From assembly GCA_016125265.1 (NCBI GenBank), contig WGMC01000016.1:124001-188000 (forward strand): DNA of 64,000 nt, read 5' to 3'. This document shows positions 20,035 to 28,102 of this stretch, one piece after another. Position numbers and translations under genes: made by a program. Below the pieces are notes generated by a model, which had not been told where the DNA came from, ran no database searches, and was given only the letters and a program-made list of their open reading frames with translations. Each line of letters opens with the position of its first letter. Within the stretch, counting starts at the first letter, position 1. Source of the stretch: Planctomycetaceae bacterium. GTDB taxonomy: Bacteria > Planctomycetota > UBA1135 > GCA-002686595.

Positions 20035-21456
20035 ATGGGCAAGAGCGACGGCCAACCCAGCTCCCACGCAGAGCCCTCGCCCGAGGCTCGCCAGCCCCTC
20101 GGGTTCGCGCCGGGGCCGCCGCTTGCGGGCGAGTTGCGCCCGCCGGGATCGAAGTCGCTGGCGCAGCGCTACCTGCTGGCTGCCTCCCTTGCCCACGGCC
20201 GCACCTCGATTGCGGGCGTGCCGCGCGGGAACGACGTGGTCGGCACCCTGGAGCTGTTGCGCGCGGTCGGTGTGTCCTGGCAGTTGGCCGGAGGTCCGGG
20301 GGCCGTGCGTGTCGTTGGGCGGCCGCCCGGCGGGAGCGCCGCCGGTTGGCTGCCGACCGCGACGGCCGAGGGCGCCGCGCTCGACGTCGGTGAGTCGGGC
20401 ACACTGGCCCGCCTCGCGACGGCGCTGCTCGGTCTTTGCGGCCGGCCCGGCGCGAAGATCTGGCTCGGCGGCACGGGCAGCCTCCTCCGGCGGCGCAGTC
20501 CGGCGCTGTTCGGCGCCCTCGCGCGCGCCGGCGTCGGGCTGCGCTTCGAGCGCGACGCCGGGACCTGGCCCGTCGAACTGACCGCCATCGGGCCGCCGCC
20601 GCGGATGTACCTCGCGCATCCCAGTTCGAGCCAGGAGGCCAGCGCGTTGGCGCTGGCACTCTGCGCGTATCCCGGCGAGGGCGAACTCGCGATCGAAGGT
20701 GCCGTGCCGAGCGCTCCCTACCTCGAACTGACGCTCGCCGTCCTCCGCCGCTTCGGCGCGGCGGCGGAGTCGATCCCGACGTCGGACGGGCGCGGCTCGG
20801 TGCTGGCGCTGCGCGGCCCTCTGCTGGCGCCCGCGGAACCGCTGACGATCGAAGCGGACGCGTCGAGCGCGGCGGTGGCCCTGGTCGCGGCCTGCATCAG
20901 CGGTGGAACGGTCCGGACCACCGGCGTCGGCGGCGGATCGCCCCAGGGCGACCGGCGGATCGTCGAGCACCTCGCCGCATTCGGGTGCCGCGCCGAGGCG
21001 GGCGCGAGCCACGTGGAAGCCGAGGGGCGGCCGACCCGGCCCGCGACCCTCGACCTCGCCAACACCCCCGACCTGGCCCCGCCCCTCGCGGCCCTGGCGG
21101 GAGCCCGGGCGCTTGCCGCTCCGCCCGGCGAAGGCCCCACCGTCCTGCGCGGCCTCGGCACCCTGCCGGGCAAGGAGAGCTCGCGCATCGACGTGCTCGC
21201 CAACGGGCTCTTGTCCCTTGGGCTCGCCGTCGAGTGGGGCGCGGACTACCTCACGATCGCCAGGGGAAAGCCCCACACCCGGCCCGTGGACGTCGACGGC
21301 GCCGGCGACCACCGGATGGTGTTTGCGTTTGCGCTGCTCGGGCTCGCCCGCGCCGACCTCACCGTGCGCGGAACGGGGGCCGTGGCCAAGTCCTGGCCCG
21401 GTTTCTTCGCCGACCTGGCGCGCCTGGGCGCACGCGTGGCGTACGGTTCCGGTTGA
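20035..21456 (+). CDS. aroA: 3-phosphoshikimate 1-carboxyvinyltransferase (EPSP synthase)
   Basis: Transfers enolpyruvyl from PEP to shikimate-3-phosphate in aromatic amino acid synthesis. About 473 residues, slightly longer than usual. The family blocks appear in order: PGSKSLAQRYLLAA, GESGTLARLATALL, SSSQEASALALAL, DASSAAVALVAACI, TLPGKESSRIDVLANGL and DGAGDHRMVFAFALLG. The usual N-terminal Lys-Ser and the KES(D/S)R and DHRM signatures are present, but several consensus positions differ (GES for GNS), so this is a diverged member. A second ATG at 20023 is in frame but lies inside the likely -10 box. Confidence 0.92.
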   Translation: MGKSDGQPSSHAEPSPEARQPLGFAPGPPLAGELRPPGSKSLAQRYLLAASLAHGRTSIAGVPRGNDVVGTLELLRAVGVSWQLAGGPGAVRVVGRPPGGSAAGWLPTATAEGAALDVGESGTLARLATALLGLCGRPGAKIWLGGTGSLLRRRSPALFGALARAGVGLRFERDAGTWPVELTAIGPPPRMYLAHPSSSQEASALALALCAYPGEGELAIEGAVPSAPYLELTLAVLRRFGAAAESIPTSDGRGSVLALRGPLLAPAEPLTIEADASSAAVALVAACISGGTVRTTGVGGGSPQGDRRIVEHLAAFGCRAEAGASHVEAEGRPTRPATLDLANTPDLAPPLAALAGARALAAPPGEGPTVLRGLGTLPGKESSRIDVLANGLLSLGLAVEWGADYLTIARGKPHTRPVDVDGAGDHRMVFAFALLGLARADLTVRGTGAVAKSWPGFFADLARLGARVAYGSG

Positions 21457-21493
21457 GGGGCGCCGCGGCGACGCCGCGCGCGCTCGGGGCGGA

Positions 21494-21499
21494 TATTCT
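21494..21499 (+). promoter_or_regulatory. putative -10 box of galE
   Basis: TATTCT with 8 bases to the galE ATG. Initiation 7 bases downstream would put the start codon at or next to the 5' end of the mRNA. Confidence 0.4.
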
Positions 21500-21507
21500 T
21501 CCCGGCC

Positions 21508-22554
21508 ATGAGTGCAGACAGGCCCCAAGGAACGCGAGCGGACCATCCGGACACACCCTCAGGACCGGTGCTGGTGGCCGGCGGCGCCGGATACATCGGC
21601 AGCCACACCGTGCGGCTTCTCATGGAGCGCGGCGTCGAGACGGTGGTGCTCGACAACCTGTCCACGGGCCACCTCGCCGCCGTGGAGCGCCTCGGTGTGC
21701 GCTGGGAGAAGGTGGACTTGGGCGACGCGGCCGCGCTCGCGGAGGTTTTTGCGCGCCACCGCCCGAAGGCCGTGATCCACTTCGCCGCGAAGTGCTACGT
21801 CGGCGAGTCCGTCGACCAGCCGGCGAAGTACTACCGCGAGAACGTCAGCTACACGCTCGAGTTGCTCGACGCGATGCGCAACGCGGAGTGCCGAGACATC
21901 GTGTTCAGCTCGACCTGCGCGACGTACGGCGAGCCGCAGAAGGTGCCGATCACCGAGGACCACCGCCAGGTCCCGATCAATCCCTACGGGCGCACGAAGC
22001 TGCACATGGAGCACATGATCGCCGACTACGCCCATGCCTACGGCATGCGCTACGCGGCCCTGCGTTACTTCAACGCCGCCGGTGCGTCCCCGAAGGGTGA
22101 CCTCGGCGAGGACCACCGCCCCGAAACCCACCTGATCCCGCTCGTGTTGCAAGTTGCGCTCGGCCAGCGCGAGTCGATCCGCGTGTTCGGGGACGACTAC
22201 CCGACACCCGACGGCACGTGCATCCGCGACTACATCCACGTCAACGACTTGGGCGACGCGCACCTGCGCGCGCTCGCGGCGCTGCAGCACGGCGCGCCGC
22301 GGATCGTCGCGAACCTCGGCACGGGAATGGGGTATTCGGTGCTCGAGTTGATCGAAGCGGCGCGGCGTGCGACGGGGCACAGGATCCCGCACGTGGTGGG
22401 GGAGCGGCGCCCCGGCGATCCCGCGCAGCTCGTCAGCGGCGGCACACAGGCGCGGGACACCTTGGGCTGGGTGCCAAAGCGCGCGGAGCTCGAGACGATC
22501 CTCGAGGATGCGTGGCGTTTCCACCGCGCGCATCCGAAGGGTTACGGGGGCTGA
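21508..22554 (+). CDS. galE: UDP-glucose 4-epimerase
   Basis: Interconverts UDP-glucose and UDP-galactose with bound NAD. 348 residues, an SDR-family enzyme. Seen: the NAD loop GGAGYIGS (near 25-32), the catalytic Ser in SSTCATYGEP, the catalytic Tyr-Lys pair in YGRTK, RYFNAAGA, and the C-terminal substrate segment RRPGDPAQLVSG. The first about 20 residues (rich in Asp, Pro and Gly) precede the core and are unusual for GalE. The ATG is supported by the -10 element 8 bases upstream. The MBL-fold gene starts 4 bases after its stop. Confidence 0.93.
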   Translation: MSADRPQGTRADHPDTPSGPVLVAGGAGYIGSHTVRLLMERGVETVVLDNLSTGHLAAVERLGVRWEKVDLGDAAALAEVFARHRPKAVIHFAAKCYVGESVDQPAKYYRENVSYTLELLDAMRNAECRDIVFSSTCATYGEPQKVPITEDHRQVPINPYGRTKLHMEHMIADYAHAYGMRYAALRYFNAAGASPKGDLGEDHRPETHLIPLVLQVALGQRESIRVFGDDYPTPDGTCIRDYIHVNDLGDAHLRALAALQHGAPRIVANLGTGMGYSVLELIEAARRATGHRIPHVVGERRPGDPAQLVSGGTQARDTLGWVPKRAELETILEDAWRFHRAHPKGYGG

Positions 22555-22558
22555 ATCC

Positions 22559-23353
22559 GTGACTGGCGCCCGCTTGGCGGTGTTGGGGGCGGGGTCGATC
22601 CTGCCCCGACCCGGATACGGTTCGTCCGGTTACGCAGTTTGTCCCGCTGCGGGCGCGCCCTGGATGCTGTTCGACTGCGGGCCGGGGACATTGCGCGCGC
22701 TCGGGGCCCTGCACCTCGGCGTGGAGGACGTGGGGGCCGTGGTGCTCTCCCACTACCACCCGGACCACTGCCTCGACCTCGCCGCGCTGCTCTTCGCGCG
22801 GCGCAATCCGGAGCTCACGCGCAAACCGCCGCTCGAAGTGATCGGGCCGGTTGGACTGTTGGCGCTGCACGCGGGCCTCGGCACCACATTCGGGCGGTGG
22901 GTCGAGGACCCCTCGGTCACGTGGCGAGAGTTCGCGGTGGACGAGGACGGCCGCTGGAGCGGAGCGCTCGCGCTGGGGGACCACACGCTGCAACTCGCCG
23001 CGGCGGCGAACGGCCACACTCCGAACTCCGTGTCGTGGCGCGTGTCGCTGCCCTCGCACTTCGAACTGGGGTACACCGGCGACACCGGCGAAGTGGCCGC
23101 GGTGGCGGAGCTGTGCCGGGACGTGGACCTGTTCGTGGCCGAGTGCGCCTTTCCGGCGGGCCAAGAGGCCGAGCACCACCTCACACCCCATTCGGCCGCG
23201 CGCCTGGCGCTGGCGGCGCGGGCGAAGTCGCTGCTGCTGACGCACTTCTACCCATCCGTGGATCCCGCCGAGGCGGTGGCCCAAGCCCGCGCCCTGGGCG
23301 CCCCCGCATTCGCCGCCCACGACGGCCTGTGCGTCTCGCTCGTCGCTCGCTGA
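22559..23353 (+). CDS. metallo-beta-lactamase-fold hydrolase (RNase Z-like)
   Basis: 264 residues. The metal-binding signature SHYHPDHCLDLAALL lies around residue 60, a second His is in NGHTPNSVS, and the Asp of YTGDTGE and a final His in LLTHFYP complete the two-metal site. The order matches the RNase Z / arylsulfatase-like branch of the superfamily. The exosite arm of true RNase Z is not obvious, so substrate and tRNA role are uncertain. Start is GTG 22559, 4 bases after the galE stop, so probably co-transcribed with galE. Confidence 0.82.
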   Translation: MTGARLAVLGAGSILPRPGYGSSGYAVCPAAGAPWMLFDCGPGTLRALGALHLGVEDVGAVVLSHYHPDHCLDLAALLFARRNPELTRKPPLEVIGPVGLLALHAGLGTTFGRWVEDPSVTWREFAVDEDGRWSGALALGDHTLQLAAAANGHTPNSVSWRVSLPSHFELGYTGDTGEVAAVAELCRDVDLFVAECAFPAGQEAEHHLTPHSAARLALAARAKSLLLTHFYPSVDPAEAVAQARALGAPAFAAHDGLCVSLVAR

Positions 23354-23395
23354 ATCTCCAGCGACGCAGAGCTTTCCCCATCGCAGCGCTGGCCC

Positions 23396-23489
23396 GCCGG
23401 GTGCGCGGGCCTCCTGGCCCGCCTTGGAGCGCTCGGCTGTTCCCCGCGTGGTGATTCCCCTTGGGCGCGGACAGGGCCGCGCCCCTACA
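23396..23489 (-). repeat. composite dispersed repeat, copy 2
   Basis: Minus-strand copy of the element at 17714-17806: blocks 23459-23489 and 23396-23432 with about 26 unrelated bases between. It lies between the MBL-fold gene and the M28 peptidase gene. Confidence 0.65.
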
Positions 23490-23575
23490 GAATCGAACCC
23501 CGCTCGCGGGATGCGGCGCCCGCTCCTCGGCCCCCAACCCGTCCGCGCCGCCCCTCCCTCATGCACAATGGGCCG

Positions 23576-25189
23576 ATGGCACTACGCGCGACGGCACTGG
23601 CACTCCTCCTCGCTGGCGGATGGGCCTCGGACCCCGCCCCACAGAAGGGCGACGACAAGGGCGAGCACGGCAAAGGGCTCGGCTCCATCGAGACCAAGGA
23701 CGCCAAGGACTACGTCGGCCAGCTCGCGAGCCCCTGGTTCGAGGGCCGCGACAGCCCCAGCCTCGGCCAGGACCGCGCGGCGGCCTGGATCGCCGCGAAG
23801 CTCGAAGCGATGGGAGTGCAGACAGTGCCCGGCGGCGAGGGCTACCTGCACAGTTTCCAGCGCACGGTGCGCGCGCCCGATGCGGACGCCTGCCGGCTCG
23901 AGCCCGCGGTCGGTGCCACGACAGGTGCCGACGCGGACTCCGACGAAGCGGGGTTCCAGATGGGTCGCGACTTCGTGCCGCTGCTCGACGCCGAGGGTGA
24001 GGCGAAGGGCCCGCTCGTGTTCGCGGGATTCGGGATCTCCGTTCCGGAGTACGACGACCTGAAGGGGCTCGACCTGAAGGACGCCATCGCGATCTTCTTC
24101 GAGGGCGAGCCGCGCCACAACAAAACCCTCGAGGGCCCCGAGGTTTCTCCTGCCGCGAACATCTACCGCAAGCTCACCGCCCTCAAGGCCAAGGGAGCCG
24201 TCGGCGCCCTCGTCGTGCGCCGCCCCGTACCCGGCGACCCGGACCGGCCCGACGGATTCCCGGAGGACGCCGGCCTCGCGTTCCGCCACACGTGGGCCAC
24301 TTGGCAAGGGGAGCGCCCCGATCCCCTGGGTCCCGGCGACTTGCCGGCCCTGGAGCTGAGCCTGGCCGCGGCCGAACGGCTGACCGGCGCGCCGCTGGGC
24401 GAGTGGGCCGCCGAACTCGACAAACGCGGCCGACCCAAGGAACAGGAGCTGCCCGCTGGCGAGGACGGCGAGCCGCGGACCGTGCGCATCGTCGCGAGGC
24501 TGACCAGCCGCTCCATGCCCCACCCCAACGTCGTCGGCCTGGTGCCCGGGCGCGACCCCGCCCTGGCGGGGGAGTACTTGGTGCTGGGAGCGCACCTCGA
24601 CCACGTCGGTGTGGACCCGCGCGGACGCATCGGTCTTGGCGCGGACGACAACGCGTCGGGCACCACGGCGGCGCTGCTCGTCGCACGCGCCCTCGCAACG
24701 GCGCGGCCCAAGCGGCCTGTGCTGGTGTGTTTTTTCTCCGCGGAGGAGGACGGCCTGCTCGGCGCCGCGGCGCTGCTCGACAGCCCGCCGATCCCGATTG
24801 CGGACATGGGGTTCATGTTGAACCTCGACATGGTGGGCCGCGGACCGAAGGATTCTCTCGTGGCCATCGGCGCGCGCAACGACACGAGCATCGAGAAGAC
24901 GCTGGAGCGCGCGCGCAAGTTGGGCAACACAGGGATCAAGGACATCAACACACGCGGCGGTCAGGAACTGTGGGAGCGCTCGGACCACTTCGAGTTCGCC
25001 AAGAAGGGCCTGCCGGTCCTGTTCCTGTTCGAAGACGTGCCGATCGAAAAGAACCGCGACTACCACACGTGGCGCGACACGCCGGATCTGGTGGAGCCCG
25101 ACAAGATCGCCCGTGCGGCGCGCCTCGCGTTCAACTTCCTCTGGCTGCTGGCGGAAGCCGACAGCTTGCCGGAGCGGCCGAAACGATGA
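23576..25189 (+). CDS. secreted M28-family aminopeptidase
   Basis: About 537 residues. A short signal peptide (MALRATALALLLAGGWAS) is followed by a protease-associated (PA) domain around 70-300 (AGFGISVPEYDDL, then AANIYRKLTALKAKGA). The M28 zinc-peptidase domain has its ligands in order: GAHLDHVG, GADDNASGT, FFSAEEDGLLG, NLDMVGRG and a final YHTWRDTPD. All five metal sites are present, so it should be active in the periplasm or outside. ATG 23576 is taken because CACAAT lies 6 bases upstream; ATG 23561 adds five residues. Its stop overlaps dacB (ATGA), linking peptide degradation with cell-wall turnover. Confidence 0.9.
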   Translation: MALRATALALLLAGGWASDPAPQKGDDKGEHGKGLGSIETKDAKDYVGQLASPWFEGRDSPSLGQDRAAAWIAAKLEAMGVQTVPGGEGYLHSFQRTVRAPDADACRLEPAVGATTGADADSDEAGFQMGRDFVPLLDAEGEAKGPLVFAGFGISVPEYDDLKGLDLKDAIAIFFEGEPRHNKTLEGPEVSPAANIYRKLTALKAKGAVGALVVRRPVPGDPDRPDGFPEDAGLAFRHTWATWQGERPDPLGPGDLPALELSLAAAERLTGAPLGEWAAELDKRGRPKEQELPAGEDGEPRTVRIVARLTSRSMPHPNVVGLVPGRDPALAGEYLVLGAHLDHVGVDPRGRIGLGADDNASGTTAALLVARALATARPKRPVLVCFFSAEEDGLLGAAALLDSPPIPIADMGFMLNLDMVGRGPKDSLVAIGARNDTSIEKTLERARKLGNTGIKDINTRGGQELWERSDHFEFAKKGLPVLFLFEDVPIEKNRDYHTWRDTPDLVEPDKIARAARLAFNFLWLLAEADSLPERPKR

Positions 25190-27039
25190 AATCGAAAGCT
25201 ACGCGGCGCGACGCGCCCCTCGTTCCGCGCAACGCGCACACGTCCCGCCGCGACGCGCCCATGCGGCGCGCCGAACTCTTGGTGGGCCTGTGCCTGTTGG
25301 CGGCCCTCGCGCTCATCCTGACGGCGCGGTTCGCCGTGACGGGTCCGTCGGCCAAGGCGGCCGAGGCGCAGGGCGAGGGACGGTTCGCGAACGCGGAGGA
25401 CGCGTCCGCCGAGACACAACTGGCGGCCCTCGAGAGCCACGTGCGGCTCGACTCCGCGGCGTTGCAGGGGGACACGACCGCGGGCGACGCCTCGTTCGAG
25501 CGCGGGCGCGGTCCTTCTGGCGCCATCGGCCCGCGCCCGATGCGCATCGACCGCGCTCTCGCCGCGGGCGCCGACGTGCGCATCGGCGCGGCCCTCGAGG
25601 ACGCACTCGCGCGCGGCAAGGGAAAGATCGCGCGGAACGACCTCGCCGTCGCCGCGCGTGTGATCGACCGCGCGACCGGCGCGGTGATCTACGAGCGCGA
25701 CGCCCAATCGCTCTACGCACCCGCGTCGAACCTCAAACTGGTCACGACGCTCTCGGCGCTGGTGTTGCTGCCGCCGGACTGGCGGTTCACGACCGTGCTG
25801 GCCGCGGTGGAGCCGCCGGTCGAGGGAGTCCTGCGCGGTCCGCTCGTGGTGCGCGCCGGCGGGGACCCGCTCTACCACCACGACCGGCCCGCCGAGGCCG
25901 AGTTGCGGCTCGCCGAGCTCGCCAAGGGGCTCGCCGCGCGCGGCCTGCGTGCGATCGAAGGCGGTTTGTGGTTCGACATGGGCGACTTCGCCGACGAGGC
26001 GCCCGCAAAGGGTTGGCCCAAACCCAACGGCGACTTCACGGCGAGTTACGCCCTGGTGAGCGGTCTGTCGCTGCACGGCGGGTTGCTCGCAATGGCGGTG
26101 CGCCCCGGGGGCGTGGGCCAGCGCGCCGAGGTGGTGGTTTCGCCGCGCCCGACGGGCCTCAGCGAGTCGTTCCGCGTGGAGACGATTGCCAGCGGGCGGC
26201 CCGACGTGCGTGTCGGTGTGGTCGACGGGCGCCGCTCGCTGTCCGTGACCGGAACCGTGACCGCGCGCCAACCGGTGTTTCGGAGCGAGTTCCGCCACCC
26301 TGCTCCGCGCGAGCACTTCGCCGCGTGCCTGCGCGCGTCGCTGCAAGCGGCGGGCATCGAGGTGCGCGGCCCGAGCGAGTTCGTGCGCCACAAGGAGGCG
26401 CCGCACGAGTTGGCGCGCCTCGAAACCCCGTGGATCGACCTTTTGCCCCCGATCAACCGCCATTCGGTGAATGGCGTCGCGGACAGCCTGTTCCTGGCCC
26501 TGGGCGCGGCCCGCGGCGGGAGCCCGACACGCGAGAACGCACGCGCGGCCATCGCCGGCGCGCTGGAGCGGCTCGGCGTCGACACCCAGGGCCTCGTGAC
26601 CATCGACGGCTCGGGGCTGTCTCGGGACAACCGCGTCACGGCGGAGCAACTGTCGGAGCTCCTGCTGGCGGGCCTCGGTCAGGGCGCCATGCAGTCCGCG
26701 CTGTTCCTCGCGTCGTTGGCGCACGGCGGCGAGGAGGGCACGCTGGAAGGGCGCATGGGCAAGGGTGTAACCGCGGGCCGCGTGCGCGCCAAAACCGGTT
26801 TCATCCGCGGCGCGAGCGCCCTTTCGGGTCTTGCCACCACCGTGGAGGGCCGCGAGTTGGTGTTCTCGATCCTCGTCCGCTACCCGCCGCTCGACGGGTA
26901 CAACGACGCCTGCTGGAAACCGATGCAGGACGACCTGGTGACGTCGTTCGTCGAGTGGACACCCGGTGACGACTTCGCGGCGCCCCACGAGGCGACGGCC
27001 GCGCAGGACGGCGCGCACGACCGCGGCAGCACTCCGTGA
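25186..27039 (+). CDS. dacB: D-alanyl-D-alanine carboxypeptidase/endopeptidase (PBP4 type)
   Basis: Trims peptidoglycan cross-links in the periplasm; 617 residues. A cytoplasmic basic stretch of about 26 residues precedes one membrane segment (LLVGLCLLAALALILTA), so it is a signal anchor or long signal peptide. About 100 low-complexity residues follow. The S13 peptidase domain shows SNLK (the SxxK motif), the S-x-N motif in NRHSVNGVAD and KTG in RAKTGFIRG. All three catalytic motifs are intact. Its presence argues that this bacterium has a peptidoglycan wall, as is now accepted for Planctomycetota. It overlaps neighbours on both sides by 3-4 bases. Confidence 0.9.
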   Translation: MKSKATRRDAPLVPRNAHTSRRDAPMRRAELLVGLCLLAALALILTARFAVTGPSAKAAEAQGEGRFANAEDASAETQLAALESHVRLDSAALQGDTTAGDASFERGRGPSGAIGPRPMRIDRALAAGADVRIGAALEDALARGKGKIARNDLAVAARVIDRATGAVIYERDAQSLYAPASNLKLVTTLSALVLLPPDWRFTTVLAAVEPPVEGVLRGPLVVRAGGDPLYHHDRPAEAELRLAELAKGLAARGLRAIEGGLWFDMGDFADEAPAKGWPKPNGDFTASYALVSGLSLHGGLLAMAVRPGGVGQRAEVVVSPRPTGLSESFRVETIASGRPDVRVGVVDGRRSLSVTGTVTARQPVFRSEFRHPAPREHFAACLRASLQAAGIEVRGPSEFVRHKEAPHELARLETPWIDLLPPINRHSVNGVADSLFLALGAARGGSPTRENARAAIAGALERLGVDTQGLVTIDGSGLSRDNRVTAEQLSELLLAGLGQGAMQSALFLASLAHGGEEGTLEGRMGKGVTAGRVRAKTGFIRGASALSGLATTVEGRELVFSILVRYPPLDGYNDACWKPMQDDLVTSFVEWTPGDDFAAPHEATAAQDGAHDRGSTP

Positions 27040-27851
27040 GCGGGCCATCGATCCCGGCGCCGGAACACGCGCGCGCCCGGGACCTCGCCGCGGCTCTGGC
27101 GGTCGAGGCCGGCGAGATCCTTCTGACCCACGTGGGGCAGATCGCCGCGGCCAAGGTCGGGCGCAAGTCGTCGGTGCGGGATCTCGTGACCGCCGCGGAC
27201 GTGGCCAGCGAGCGGCACCTGGTTTCGGTGCTTCGCCGGCACTTCCCCGACCATCGCATCGAAGCGGAGGAAGAGGCGAAGGACGCGCCCGCGCGCGGTG
27301 TGCCGCGCTGGTTCCTGGATCCGCTCGACGGCACGGTGAACTTCGTGCACGGGCTGCCGTTCTACGCGGTGTCGCTCGGACTGTGGCTCGACGACGAACC
27401 CCTCGTCGCCGTGGTGCACGCGCCGCGGCTCGGCGAGACGTTTTGCGCGGCCCGCGGCCACGGCGCGACGCTCAACGGCGTGCCCCTCGCGGTCAGCGGG
27501 GCGACGGAGCTCTCCGAAGCGCTGCTCGCGACCGGCTTTCCCTATCGCTTGGGGTCGCTCCCCAACGACAACCTCGGGAACTTCGCGCGCCTCGCGGCCG
27601 CGAGCCGGGGCCTCAGGCGCTGTGGTTCCGCGGCCCTCGACCTCGCGTACACCGCGGCGGGGCGTTTCGACGGCTTCTGGGAGCTGCACCTCGAGCCCCA
27701 CGACGTCGCTGCGGGGGGCCTGCTGGTGCTGGAGGCCGGCGGCGCGGTTTCGGACCTCGCCGGCGGGCCCGACTGGCTGCGCGGGCGCAGCATCGCAGCG
27801 GCCGGTCCTGGGCTGCACGGGGCCCTCCTGGCGCTCCTGGACGGGCCCTAG
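27036..27851 (+). CDS. inositol monophosphatase-family phosphatase
   Basis: 271 residues starting at GTG 27036, which overlaps the dacB stop. The family's metal and substrate residues are visible: IEAEEE, the signature FLDPLDGTVNFVHGLPFY, and a C-terminal EPHDVAAGGLLVLEAGG. The family (SuhB, CysQ-like) removes phosphate from inositol-1-phosphate, NADP or other sugar phosphates with Mg. The substrate cannot be told from sequence alone, and the link to M28 and dacB genes is unexplained. Confidence 0.88.
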   Translation: MSGPSIPAPEHARARDLAAALAVEAGEILLTHVGQIAAAKVGRKSSVRDLVTAADVASERHLVSVLRRHFPDHRIEAEEEAKDAPARGVPRWFLDPLDGTVNFVHGLPFYAVSLGLWLDDEPLVAVVHAPRLGETFCAARGHGATLNGVPLAVSGATELSEALLATGFPYRLGSLPNDNLGNFARLAAASRGLRRCGSAALDLAYTAAGRFDGFWELHLEPHDVAAGGLLVLEAGGAVSDLAGGPDWLRGRSIAAAGPGLHGALLALLDGP

Positions 27852-27964
27852 GGAGCCCCCGGCGGGTCGCCCGGGAGGCGGGGCCGGGTTCCGGACCCGG
27901 TGGCCCCCGGGTGAACCCGTGCCGCCCGCCGGGTGGGGTGCTTTCCGGGGCCCCGCGGGTCTGC

Positions 27965-27970
27965 TAGTTT
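27965..27970 (+). promoter_or_regulatory. putative extended -10 box before uvrA
   Basis: TAGTTT preceded by TG one base upstream (extended -10 form). The predicted start near 27977 leaves a leader of about 125 bases to ATG 28103, or a very short one to the alternative GTG 27989. Confidence 0.35.
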
Positions 27971-28102
27971 GGCTCATTCCGCCCATGGGTGCCGAAGTCT
28001 TCCGGCAGCCCCACGGGACGGTCCCGAGGCAGCCAGCCCCGCTCCCCGCGCCCTAACCGCCCCCGTGCCCCTACCCCGGCCCCACCGCCCGCCAGCCGCT
28101 CC

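Noticed and set aside
23396-23489. Composite repeat as an insertion sequence
   Set aside because: Under 100 bases, no transposase, no terminal inverted repeats or target duplication seen.
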